NCBI GenBank assembly: GCA_900128395.1
Contig: LT649875.1
Location: 1-12,165 of the forward strand
From: Stramenopiles sp. TOSAG23-2
Taxonomy: Eukaryota; Sar
DNA length: 12,165 bases
Reading direction: 5' to 3'
Part shown: piece by piece, positions 5,414 to 12,165 of the stretch
How the letters are laid out: each line of letters opens with the position of its first letter
Numbering within the stretch: position 1 is the first letter of the stretch
Translations under genes and position numbers: made by a program
Notes under the pieces: model-generated
Told to the model about the DNA's origin: nothing
Databases searched by the model: none
What the model saw: the letters and a program-made list of their open reading frames with translations, nothing else

Positions 5414-8400
5414 CTACTTTTTACTATCACTATCATCCCCAACTACTTCTTCTTCTTTATTTTCTTCAGTATTAGCAGCCATTCGTTTCTCTAAAGCTGC
5501 TAACCTAGCATTTCTAATATCCTCCCGTGACAATGGTCTTGCAACCTCCTCTTCTTGCAACTCTTCTTTACCTTCTCCTTCCACTTGCTCTTCATTTATT
5601 TTTTCAGCACCATCTTCATCATCAACTTCATTTTTTTCAGGAACTTTATTTACTTTCATTTCTTCAGGCACCAATTGAGTCGTTTTGCGTTGAGTATCAT
5701 CGTACTGTGGACTACCAGGTTCAGATTCTTCTTTTTCCTCATCTTCCCCTTGTTGTTCTTTTTCTTCTTCCACCATGTCATTTACTACTTGATCTACTTT
5801 TTGTTGATCATTTTCAACTATCTCTATGTCATCATCTTCATTTCCGTCTTTTTGAAAATCCATATCATCATTTACTTCATTTTCAACAGTGTCCTGATTC
5901 TCCTCAATATTATCTTGTACCTTCCCTTCACTAATAATTTCATCAGTTTCTACAATCTCCTCACTATCCATCATTTTACTTTCATATGCATCAAGACCAG
6001 GATTTACAACGTCATTATTTTCATCTACAAAATCGTCATTCTCTCCCATGACTACTTGGTCATTTTCATCATTATCTACATCATCATTCATTTTACTTTC
6101 AAAATTGATTTCTTTCATCATTTGCTCAGCTTCTTCTAAATCTTCATTTTGATTTTCTTCTTGTTGCTGGATATCTTCATCATTACCATATAATAAATCA
6201 TCATTGTATAATTCGTCATCTTTATTACTATTCACTACATTGATTTTCCCTGAGGCTTCATCAATTGCAAATGTGTCTCCATTATTTCCTAAAACTTCTT
6301 CCTCATCTTCCATATTATTATTTTTACTTTCATCATCATCATATTTCATGTTGTTGGTTTGTATTTCTTGATCTTCTACTTTATTTTCAATAAATGTAGC
6401 ACTTTCTTCATATTGTTCTTCCTCTTCTTGGTCTACTTCATCCATTAGTTGTTCTTTATCATCCATTATTTCCTCTTGGAATACCTCGTCCTCGTCCTCC
6501 TGCTGCTGCTGCTGCTCATCGTATTCTTCTTCTTGCTCTTGCCGCTGCTCTTGTTGTTGTTGGTATGTAGCTGAGCCTTGGGCACTATACTCCATTAACA
6601 ATTTATTGATTTCATTAAACTTCAATAACACTTCATCGCCAATTTGAGAATCATATACAACTTTATTTTTTTTTGCATTGATTTTTTTACGTTCTTTCAT
6701 ACGTCTTCTTTCTTCTTTATCCTCTTCGAAATATTCCAGCTCTTCCTCGAATCGTTCTTGACGTGCTTGCGCATCGCGTTCTTGCCAATTGTCACCACCA
6801 ACATGTCCACAATTTGCACATGCACCATTTGAATCGCGACTGCCAACATTACAAATGAAACATACCAACGGCATTTCCTCTGCACATGAATATGGAAAGA
6901 CATCTTCATCATCATTTTCTTCTTCATCACTTTCGATTTGTAAAGTTTGTGCAACTAACATATCATTTTGATCACCAGTTAATACAGCTAAACGTTTCAA
7001 GTCAAATGGAGGAAGTAAGAATGGATTTGTATCAATTAAATCATCATCACGACGTACAATTGTACCAGGTTCAAATCCTAACCAATTTTTAATTCCATCA
7101 TCATTTCCGAGTGGTGCAAGGGAAAAATCATTTTCCAACGTGCGATCTTGACCATGCTCAGCAATCGGCAACAATGGCATTTTAATAATCAATTTGTAAA
7201 CATCTTCACCATCAAACATGAAACTTTGTTTTGTTTTATTCACTTTTTGCCAATCTTTAATAGATTCAACTAAATTAACAATGCAACGACGATGGTTGCT
7301 TAATTTCTTTGCCAAATCTTTGCGTAACATTAAACGTTTGTTTCGTTGAACTTCCTTTGATTTAAATTTTTGTCCACGTGTTTTTTGCCAATCCCAAATG
7401 CATAATTGAACTTCAACCACGTTTGACTTTAATGCACGGCATAATCGTAAACAATTGCTTTCAACTCGTTTACGATGTTCGCGCATTTTACGCTCTTTAA
7501 TGATATCTTTGGCAGGTTTTGTACGTCTCATTTCCGCTTCTTCGTTTAATTTTTGTTTTCGTTTCTTTTCCATTCGTTGCCTTTCAACTAATGTTAGACG
7601 TGGTTTTGAATTTTGTTTTTTCATTTTTCGTTGTTTTTTTTCATATAAACTTTCTGGCAAAACACTTTCATTATACTCACTTCGTTGCAAGTATCGTTGT
7701 TCAATTTCTTCTAACTTACGTAAACGATCATTATTCGCTTGTGAAGATACAGTTCTTTCAACCGGATTTTCAACTGCTTCGATATCATCTTCAAGTTTTC
7801 CTAATAATAATGCTAAATATGGATCTCGTTCTTTTAATGATTTACCTTGATATTTTTTGTTTTTTTGTGTGGTTGGTGCCATACCTGGGGTTCGTTGCAT
7901 ATTATGTGCACGTTCTAAATTACGCCTATGTTTCTCCAATGCTTTTGTTGTTTCATATGATGTGCCATTATCGTTGTTGTTGTAATCATCATCATTATCA
8001 TCATATTGTTCGTATTCTTGCTGCTGCTGTTGTTGTTGTTGTTGATATTCTTGTACTTGTCTATCAACTTTTGCAAGTGTTTTTTCATATTGTTTCAATG
8101 CTTTTGTCGCTTCATCTTGTTTTTGTTTTAATGGAGATGTATAATATTCAGATGGACCAACTGATGTTTCCTTTGTTTTTTTTTGTGGGGTCCTGCGCTT
8201 TTCATCATTTATCATACGACGATTTCTTTGTTGCTGTTTGTAATCAATGTCTGGACGCCGACGTTGTACTGGTGGTGTACGACGTTGACGATATTTTGGT
8301 GTCCTTCCCGTATCCTCATTTTCCTTACCAGATGAAAACGATGGTTGTGGTCTTCCTTGTTCAACATACCTAACGTTATTTTCAATACTTTCTTCTTTTG

Positions 8401-8779
8401 CAGTTAAATTACGACCAGTCTTGGAGCCCATGTAATATTGTCTTTTCATGTTTGAATCACTTCGTTTCATATTTCGCGCACGTGATATTCTTTTTTCAGT
8501 TTGTGATAAATGCTTCTTTTTAAGTTGTTCCTTGTCTTTCCAATTTCTTTCCGTAAAATCTTTGCCACTAAGCTCATCTGTATCTTGACCAAATGAAAAT
8601 ACGGAGCTTCTAATAGCAACACCAACCGTTTTTCTTCCACTGGACATATTGATCCCACCAGATCCAGCCCCATATTTATTTAAGCGTTTTGCTTCTCGTC
8701 TATCAACAGCTTGTGCCTGTGTTTGCGATCCTTGGCGTATTGGTGCAGGACGTGTATATCGTACTGTACTACCTCTCAT
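5414..8779 (-). CDS. Large charged protein with zinc ribbon, function unknown
   Basis: I do not recognise this 1121-residue protein. The first 210 residues are basic, Arg/Lys/Gln-rich and probably disordered. A polyQ run at about 243-253 is followed by an Asp/Asn tract. Residues 330-450 are charged helix. Two similar Cys/Trp helical motifs follow, CLRLCRALK...IWDWQK (Trp464) and RRCIVNLVESIKDWQK (Trp510), 46 residues apart. A conserved-looking patch reads NPFLLPPFDLKRLAVLTGDQ (about 585-604). A zinc ribbon has C640-x2-C643 and C654-x2-C657. From about 720 to the end it is strongly acidic with Gln runs. The order suggests a folded core (about 440-700) between a basic and an acidic tail, as in scaffold or cytoskeletal proteins. 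It is head to head with CCDC113 across 825 bp, so a ciliary or basal-body role is possible. It is intronless, with an ATG start and a TAG stop. Confidence 0.85.
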   Translation of the reverse strand: MRGSTVRYTRPAPIRQGSQTQAQAVDRREAKRLNKYGAGSGGINMSSGRKTVGVAIRSSVFSFGQDTDELSGKDFTERNWKDKEQLKKKHLSQTEKRISRARNMKRSDSNMKRQYYMGSKTGRNLTAKEESIENNVRYVEQGRPQPSFSSGKENEDTGRTPKYRQRRTPPVQRRRPDIDYKQQQRNRRMINDEKRRTPQKKTKETSVGPSEYYTSPLKQKQDEATKALKQYEKTLAKVDRQVQEYQQQQQQQQQEYEQYDDNDDDYNNNDNGTSYETTKALEKHRRNLERAHNMQRTPGMAPTTQKNKKYQGKSLKERDPYLALLLGKLEDDIEAVENPVERTVSSQANNDRLRKLEEIEQRYLQRSEYNESVLPESLYEKKQRKMKKQNSKPRLTLVERQRMEKKRKQKLNEEAEMRRTKPAKDIIKERKMREHRKRVESNCLRLCRALKSNVVEVQLCIWDWQKTRGQKFKSKEVQRNKRLMLRKDLAKKLSNHRRCIVNLVESIKDWQKVNKTKQSFMFDGEDVYKLIIKMPLLPIAEHGQDRTLENDFSLAPLGNDDGIKNWLGFEPGTIVRRDDDLIDTNPFLLPPFDLKRLAVLTGDQNDMLVAQTLQIESDEEENDDEDVFPYSCAEEMPLVCFICNVGSRDSNGACANCGHVGGDNWQERDAQARQERFEEELEYFEEDKEERRRMKERKKINAKKNKVVYDSQIGDEVLLKFNEINKLLMEYSAQGSATYQQQQEQRQEQEEEYDEQQQQQEDEDEVFQEEIMDDKEQLMDEVDQEEEEQYEESATFIENKVEDQEIQTNNMKYDDDESKNNNMEDEEEVLGNNGDTFAIDEASGKINVVNSNKDDELYNDDLLYGNDEDIQQQEENQNEDLEEAEQMMKEINFESKMNDDVDNDENDQVVMGENDDFVDENNDVVNPGLDAYESKMMDSEEIVETDEIISEGKVQDNIEENQDTVENEVNDDMDFQKDGNEDDDIEIVENDQQKVDQVVNDMVEEEKEQQGEDEEKEESEPGSPQYDDTQRKTTQLVPEEMKVNKVPEKNEVDDEDGAEKINEEQVEGEGKEELQEEEVARPLSREDIRNARLAALEKRMAANTEENKEEEVVGDDSDSKK

Positions 8780-9604
8780 GGTTGTTTGTTATATATAGTG
8801 TATATTACTTATGTAGTTAAAATTGTGGTATATTTTATAAATGAATAAATATTAATGATATATTATACGTATTCGTATTATAAATATAGATAGATAGACA
8901 GATATTATAATTCTCTTATACAATTATCTATATTTATATATAATATATTCTTGTACAATATTTATTATAATTATTATAATTATTGTCCACAGGTAGGTCC
9001 TATATCTTTCTCTCTAATATATTCTATGTTTATTTCCAGTTTCCAGTAAAAGTTGAAAAAAAGTTTGTTTTTTTAACGGTTTGCTGGTTTTTTAGGTTGT
9101 TTGCAAAATATGAAAATGCCAAGGAAAATTAATAGACCATAAATTTCCAAATTAATTTATAGTTATTTTGGTATTATAATATTACCATTTACTATATAAA
9201 TAGTATTGTTATGATAATATGAAGTAAAAAAATTATGCCCAATGACATGCCAATTCCAACTTCGAGGGCAAAAATCAAAATTGTAATGATATGGTAATAT
9301 TATTTAAAATATGGTATCGTAGCCACCTAAACCATCCTTAATTCGGATATTTTTTCATTATTATATCGTTAAAAGTGACGTTACACGCGATACAAAACAT
9401 ATATTGAGAAATACACTGGATGAAAGAGGTTAGGAGAAGAGATATTGTATGTAAATATAAATTGCCTTTCCTGTGTGTTTGTAATTTTACATAATATATA
9501 AACACGATACAAATAAGATTCATACAACTAAAAATTTTATTATTAAGAACGTATAGATATACATAAGAATATATATATATATTCATACATATAATAATAA
9601 TAAT
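8780..9604. other. Head-to-head promoter region, 1121-residue gene / CCDC113
   Basis: No gene is visible. This very AT-rich spacer should hold promoters for both flanking genes. It contains several inverted repeats: TATAAATATAGATA/TATCTATATTTATA at 8879-8892 and 8925-8938, the dyad TACTAT-ATAA-ATAGTA at 9190-9205, and a longer inverted pair at 9176-9188 and 9291-9303 (listed separately). I recognise no RFX X-box. Confidence 0.6.
9165..9312. repeat. Inverted repeat pair, possible short foldback element
   Basis: ATAATATTACCAT (9176-9188) is the exact reverse complement of ATGGTAATATTAT (9291-9303). Imperfect pairing continues outward, with ATTTTGG on the left facing TTAAAAT on the right. The roughly 150-bp span with inverted ends resembles a small non-autonomous element. 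I could not identify a clear target-site duplication. Confidence 0.35.
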
Positions 9605-10627
9605 ATGGATCATTTAAGTGAAGATGAGATAGCAGCCAAGTTGGAAGACTTAGTAAAAGCAAATGAAAAAATTCGTAGAGAAAATGAATTATATGAATCA
9701 TATGCAGACAGGAATGTAACGGAGGAGGAAACGAAGACGGCTGAAGGTGGTCGACGTGGTAAAAAAGAGAGACGAAGAGCAGAGAAGAAAAATCAAAATT
9801 TACCACAATTTTTAACAACACAACAAAAATTGGACATAGCAAACGCAGAGGCAGAAGCAATACAAAAAGAAATTAATGAAACAAAAGGTAACGGGGAGAA
9901 ATTAGTTGATACGTTGAAAAGTGTTATTGAGGAAACGGATATCCGCGTATCCGACTTAAAGAAAGATGCATATGAATTTAAACGTGATATTGTCGTTGGT
10001 GCTGAAAATTTTCGTACTGGTAAAACTATGGCAGAAAAAGTCATACGTTATATGGAAGAAAAATTAAGACAAAAAGATGCATTGATTGAAAAATTAAAAT
10101 TGAAAAATTCTACTATTAAAAGTCAAATTGCAAAAGTTGATTCACAATTAAGACAAAAAGAAGAAATGGGCGATGTTTTGCATTATATTGATTTCCATCA
10201 ATTGCAAATTGAAAATAAACAATACGTAGCAAAAATTGAAGAGCGTAATCAAGAGTTGTTAAAATTAAAAATGACAACTGGTAGCACAGTACAAGTATTA
10301 AATAGTTTAAAAAAGCAATTACAAGATGTAATAGCGGAAAGTGATTGGTTAAGAAAAGAAATCAAAGCAAGAACAGAAATGTTAAAGAAAATAAAGAAAG
10401 ATAACATTATTGTTGGTGATGAAATTGTTAAAGAACGAAAACGTTTAAAAGGTTTTGCTGCAGCACGTGAGGAAACAGAAGGTTTACCAGAAGTATTAGA
10501 TTATATATTACAAAAAAAAGAAGTTTATGAATTGGAAGCAACTATTAAAAATTGGGAACGTAAAATTGAAATTGCAGATATGGAAGCTAGAGTTGTTAGG
10601 CAACAACGTCGTGCACAACGAATGTAA
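9605..10627 (+). CDS. CCDC113: CCDC113/CFAP263 ciliary coiled-coil protein
   Basis: The 340-residue protein is coiled coil almost throughout and close in length to animal CCDC113 (about 377). The diagnostic C-terminal domain (DUF4201 family, about residues 145-320) reads TMAEKVIRYMEEKLRQKDAL, then DFHQLQIENKQY (from Asp196) and IEERNQELLKLK, then VQVLNSLKKQLQ. In ciliates, CCDC113 (CFAP263) with CCDC96 forms an axonemal connector near radial spoke 3 and the nexin-dynein regulatory complex. The N-terminal 60 residues are acidic then basic (GRRGKKERRRAEKK). The start is the first ATG, directly after an AT-only leader; a shorter start is unlikely. The stop is TAA and no intron is visible. Its presence implies motile cilia at some life stage. 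The related CCDC96 shares the domain but is usually longer with a large acidic N terminus, so CCDC113 is preferred. Confidence 0.85.
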   Translation: MDHLSEDEIAAKLEDLVKANEKIRRENELYESYADRNVTEEETKTAEGGRRGKKERRRAEKKNQNLPQFLTTQQKLDIANAEAEAIQKEINETKGNGEKLVDTLKSVIEETDIRVSDLKKDAYEFKRDIVVGAENFRTGKTMAEKVIRYMEEKLRQKDALIEKLKLKNSTIKSQIAKVDSQLRQKEEMGDVLHYIDFHQLQIENKQYVAKIEERNQELLKLKMTTGSTVQVLNSLKKQLQDVIAESDWLRKEIKARTEMLKKIKKDNIIVGDEIVKERKRLKGFAAAREETEGLPEVLDYILQKKEVYELEATIKNWERKIEIADMEARVVRQQRRAQRM

Positions 10628-10820
10628 ATTTTTTTGTTTATTTTTATAAAATATATATACACGCGACGAGACGAAGAAGTGTGTGTATATAAAAATAAAT
10701 CATATTTTATACGTAAATTACAAAAAATATAATATATACTCTCGTATAATATATATTTTATGATATCATAATTAATGCATAATTTTTTCGTATAATATAT
10801 AATTTAATTTACGCATAATT

Positions 10821-10900
10821 TATTTTTAATTTACTCATGATAATTCCTACTCTTCAAAAGAATAAAATAACTGAAATAATCTATCTCACACAAGTGTGTT
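10821..10900 (+). repeat. Dispersed repeat, copy 2
   Basis: Related to 1926-2030. TTTACTCATGATAATTCCTA is shared exactly, then after a deletion the text aligns through AGAATA, AACTGA and CTATCTCAC. It starts about 194 bp after the CCDC113 stop; copy 1 starts about 190 bp after the Nup62 stop. The terminal hairpin is CACAC-AA-GTGTG (10887-10898), differing in sequence from copy 1 but still fully paired. Confidence 0.7.
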
Positions 10901-11047
10901 GATATTCTCATAATCGAAAATACCAATGAAGGTAAATAGATAGTATCAACTACTCATAATAGCTGATGGAAAATGGGCATCATATATATATATTTTAAAT
11001 AACGAAAAGAATATGTGTACATGATATATGTTTCGTTTGGTAATTCT

Positions 11048-11072
11048 TGTGTGTGTGTGTGTGTGTGTGTGT
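11048..11072 (+). repeat. (TG)n microsatellite
   Basis: About twelve uninterrupted TG dinucleotides in the convergent spacer. Probably length-variable. Confidence 0.95.
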
Positions 11073-11177
11073 ATTACTGGAAAAGCTCGTAGGAAGTGTG
11101 TATAGTATAGCTTTCAGCTTTCACTGTACATTTCAATTATCATATTACGAGTATTAATAAAAATGCAATTTTAAAAT

Positions 11178-11884
11178 TTATTTCTGTTTATATTTGCAAT
11201 TATTATTTTCACATGGGCCGTATTTACACAAACCTCCTGCACACCATCCGTATTCACACTCCCCTGCACGCAGGCATCCTTCAAAGGCACATAAACCTCC
11301 AGAACAACCTTCGGTTTTGTTATCGTTGTAATAGTAATCGCATTGTCCACCAAGACACCAGCCATACTTACACATACCCCCTTCGCATGCTTGAAAGTTG
11401 CACGCACCAGTGCAGTTTCCATAATTACACAGACCTCCTTGGCACGTATTATATAAACACTTTCCAGGAATGCAGTTGGAATATCGGCAACCCCCCCCGT
11501 TACAAGAGCTATATGTGCATGGTAAACTACCCCCGCATGTGCCATAAGAACAATAGCCGCCATCGCAAGTGCCATACGTGCAGCCACCTATTTAAATATT
11601 AATATATTTAATGTTAGTAGATCGTTGATATATATAATAATATAGAGATAAGGAATCACTTATGTATATTACATTTTGGTATATCCATGTATATGTATGT
11701 ATGTATACTGACCTCCTGGGCATGCAGCAAATTTAGTCCGCCCATTAGAATTTGAGTAATGACATGATCCCTCCGTGCAAATATGTGAAGGATCAATGGC
11801 GGCGTTAAATTCTGCTGTTGCTGAAAAAATATTTGCCACCAAACATGAAAATATAATTGTAATCACAACTTTGTTATCTACCAT
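11178..11884 (-). CDS. Secreted cysteine-pentad repeat protein (two exons)
   Basis: I know no named family for this. Spliced as 11884-11713 plus 11587-11178 it gives 193 residues. Residues 1-24 are a signal peptide: Lys5, hydrophobic VVITIIFSCLVANIF, and an AxA cleavage site (Ala22-Thr-Ala24). Residues 36-54 have a first Cys pair and a Ser/Asn-rich linker. From Cys55 to Cys188 there are 26 cysteines, and 21 of 25 spacings are exactly five residues. Pentads alternate between C-x-G-G-x and C-x-Y/F-x-x, giving a ten-residue unit such as CQGGLCNYGN or CAGGLCKYGP, about 13 times. One insert (residues 141-151, YYYNDNKTEG) carries an N-glycosylation sequon, and the tail is basic (KYKQK). The regular period suggests a small disulfide-ladder solenoid; extracellular matrix, adhesive or metal-binding roles are all conceivable. 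The splice restores the repeat exactly, so the structure is well supported. Function is unknown. Confidence 0.85.
11491..11498 (-). repeat. Eight-G homopolymer in the pentad coding region
   Basis: On the coding strand eight consecutive G encode most of Asn-Gly-Gly-Gly-Cys. Cys spacing stays five residues on both sides, so a length of eight is the in-frame state. A gain or loss of one base would end the repeat frame. Confidence 0.85.
11588..11712 (-). other. 125-nt spliceosomal intron in the Cys-pentad gene
   Basis: Read on the minus strand it begins GTCAGT (from 11712), has CTAAC at 11617-11613, and ends AAATAG (AG at 11589-11588). It is phase 1, splitting a Gly codon. Joining the exons gives C-P-G-G-G-C, which keeps the five-residue Cys period. 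It separates the secretion signal and linker from the repeat domain. Confidence 0.9.
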
Positions 11885-11909
11885 TATGTTTGTTCAATCA
11901 AAAATAATT

Positions 11910-11933
11910 TATATATATATATATATATATATA
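11910..11933. repeat. (TA)n microsatellite in the Cys-pentad gene 5' flank
   Basis: About twelve TA dinucleotides beginning 26 bp before the start codon, so probably in the leader or core promoter of the minus-strand gene. Its length could affect expression, which is not testable here. Confidence 0.9.
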
Positions 11934-12066
11934 CAAAAAAAATAAGTTTGTGTAATATAAATATAATAAATAAGAGAATTTTATATATATATATAATTGA
12001 TGATTTCAATCTAAATAAATATACATGTATAAAGAATTCTATATGGTATTATATGTGTAGACGAGA

Positions 12067-12165
12067 CTACTTTTTGCTCTTCTTCTTAGCACCTAAATGT
12101 ACAGGTACATATAAAAATGTCAAAAATGTAAAAAAAATATATCAAGAAGCAATGGAAATAGTAAA
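12067..12165 (-). CDS. 3' end of a partial gene with Lys-rich C terminus
   Basis: Only the end of this gene is inside the window. The stop TAG is at 12069-12067, preceded by codons for GAKKKSKK. Two readings fit. First, a short last exon after the acceptor ACATTTAG (AG at 12091-12090 on the minus strand), preceded by a T-rich tract. Second, continuous hydrophobic coding (YIFFTFLTFLYVPVHLGAKKKSKK, here given as YIFFTFLTFL then YVPVHLG) that would be a membrane helix with a cytosolic basic tail. A TGA lies in that frame at codon 8 from the window edge, which favours an intron upstream. No CTAAC branch site is visible. The protein cannot be identified. Confidence 0.35.

Larger units (their letters stand above)
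10628..11177. other. Convergent spacer, CCDC113 3' end / Cys-pentad gene 3' end
   Basis: No gene is visible. It holds AT-rich 3' flank with an AATAAA-like signal near 10694, dispersed repeat copy 2 at 10821-10900, and a (TG)n microsatellite at 11048-11072. Confidence 0.6.

Noticed and set aside
5527-6139. Plus-strand open frames antisense to the acidic tail of the 1121-residue gene
   Set aside because: They are hydrophobic Phe/Ile/His-rich shadows of GAA/GAT/CAA codon runs on the other strand, with no domain.
7066-7080. GGTTCAAATCC, a tRNA B-box-like string
   Set aside because: It lies inside the 1121-residue coding region (encoding part of GFEPGT). The flanks do not form a T-arm stem, and no A box or cloverleaf is present.
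11171-11587. Long second reading frame (138 codons) across exon 2 of the Cys-pentad gene on the same strand
   Set aside because: It starts with GTG exactly at the exon boundary and lacks any period. The other frame joins exon 1 cleanly and yields the regular Cys spacing. The open frame is a by-product of Gly/Cys-rich repeat codons.
12067-12165. TGA read as tryptophan in the right-edge gene, implying a variant genetic code
   Set aside because: All 18 tryptophans counted in the confident genes are TGG, and none of those frames contains TGA. In AT-rich DNA a reassigned TGA should appear often. A nearby intron end explains the case better.

Overview
The window is nuclear DNA from a eukaryotic microbe. 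It has two clean spliceosomal introns (GT...CTAAC...TAG), AT-rich intergenic DNA with microsatellites, a GLFG-type nuclear pore protein, Gln/Asn/Ser/Thr homopeptide runs, and a ciliary protein of the CCDC113/CFAP263 type. The organism therefore builds, or recently built, motile cilia. The ARM-like repeat style and the PLAC8 protein would fit a flagellated protist, perhaps a stramenopile, but that placement is inference. I see no bacterial operon, tRNA, rRNA, CRISPR array, transposase or viral gene.

Layout, left to right. 1-739 is non-coding and carries a perfect 143-bp tandem duplication. 740-1741 (+) is a short Nup62/Nsp1-type nucleoporin. 1742-2246 is a convergent spacer with one copy of a dispersed repeat. 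2247-3007 (-) is a two-exon RING protein with N-terminal SUMO-interaction-like motifs. 3460-3990 (-) is a small ARM-like protein with a recent internal duplication. 3991-4591 is a divergent promoter region with nested palindromes. 4592-5200 (+) is a PLAC8-family Cys-rich protein. 5414-8779 (-) is a 1121-residue charged protein with a zinc ribbon, not recognised. 8780-9604 is a head-to-head promoter region. 9605-10627 (+) is CCDC113/CFAP263. 10628-11177 is a convergent spacer with the second copy of the dispersed repeat. 11178-11884 (-) is a two-exon secreted protein built from cysteine-led pentads. 12067-12165 (-) is the 3' end of one more gene.

The genes do not form one pathway. The links I can support are positional. 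CCDC113 and the 1121-residue protein share a head-to-head spacer. The Nup62 and RING promoters share a palindromic dyad, TATACT-N4-AGTATA, in the same gene-relative orientation. Both longer tail-to-tail spacers carry a related repeat about 190 bp past the upstream stop codon. The item most likely to be undescribed is the secreted protein at 11178-11884: 26 cysteines over 134 residues, 21 of 25 spacings exactly five residues, with Gly-Gly pentads alternating with Tyr/Phe pentads.

All eight visible stops are TAA or TAG, and all 18 tryptophans counted in the confident genes are TGG, so the standard code is assumed.
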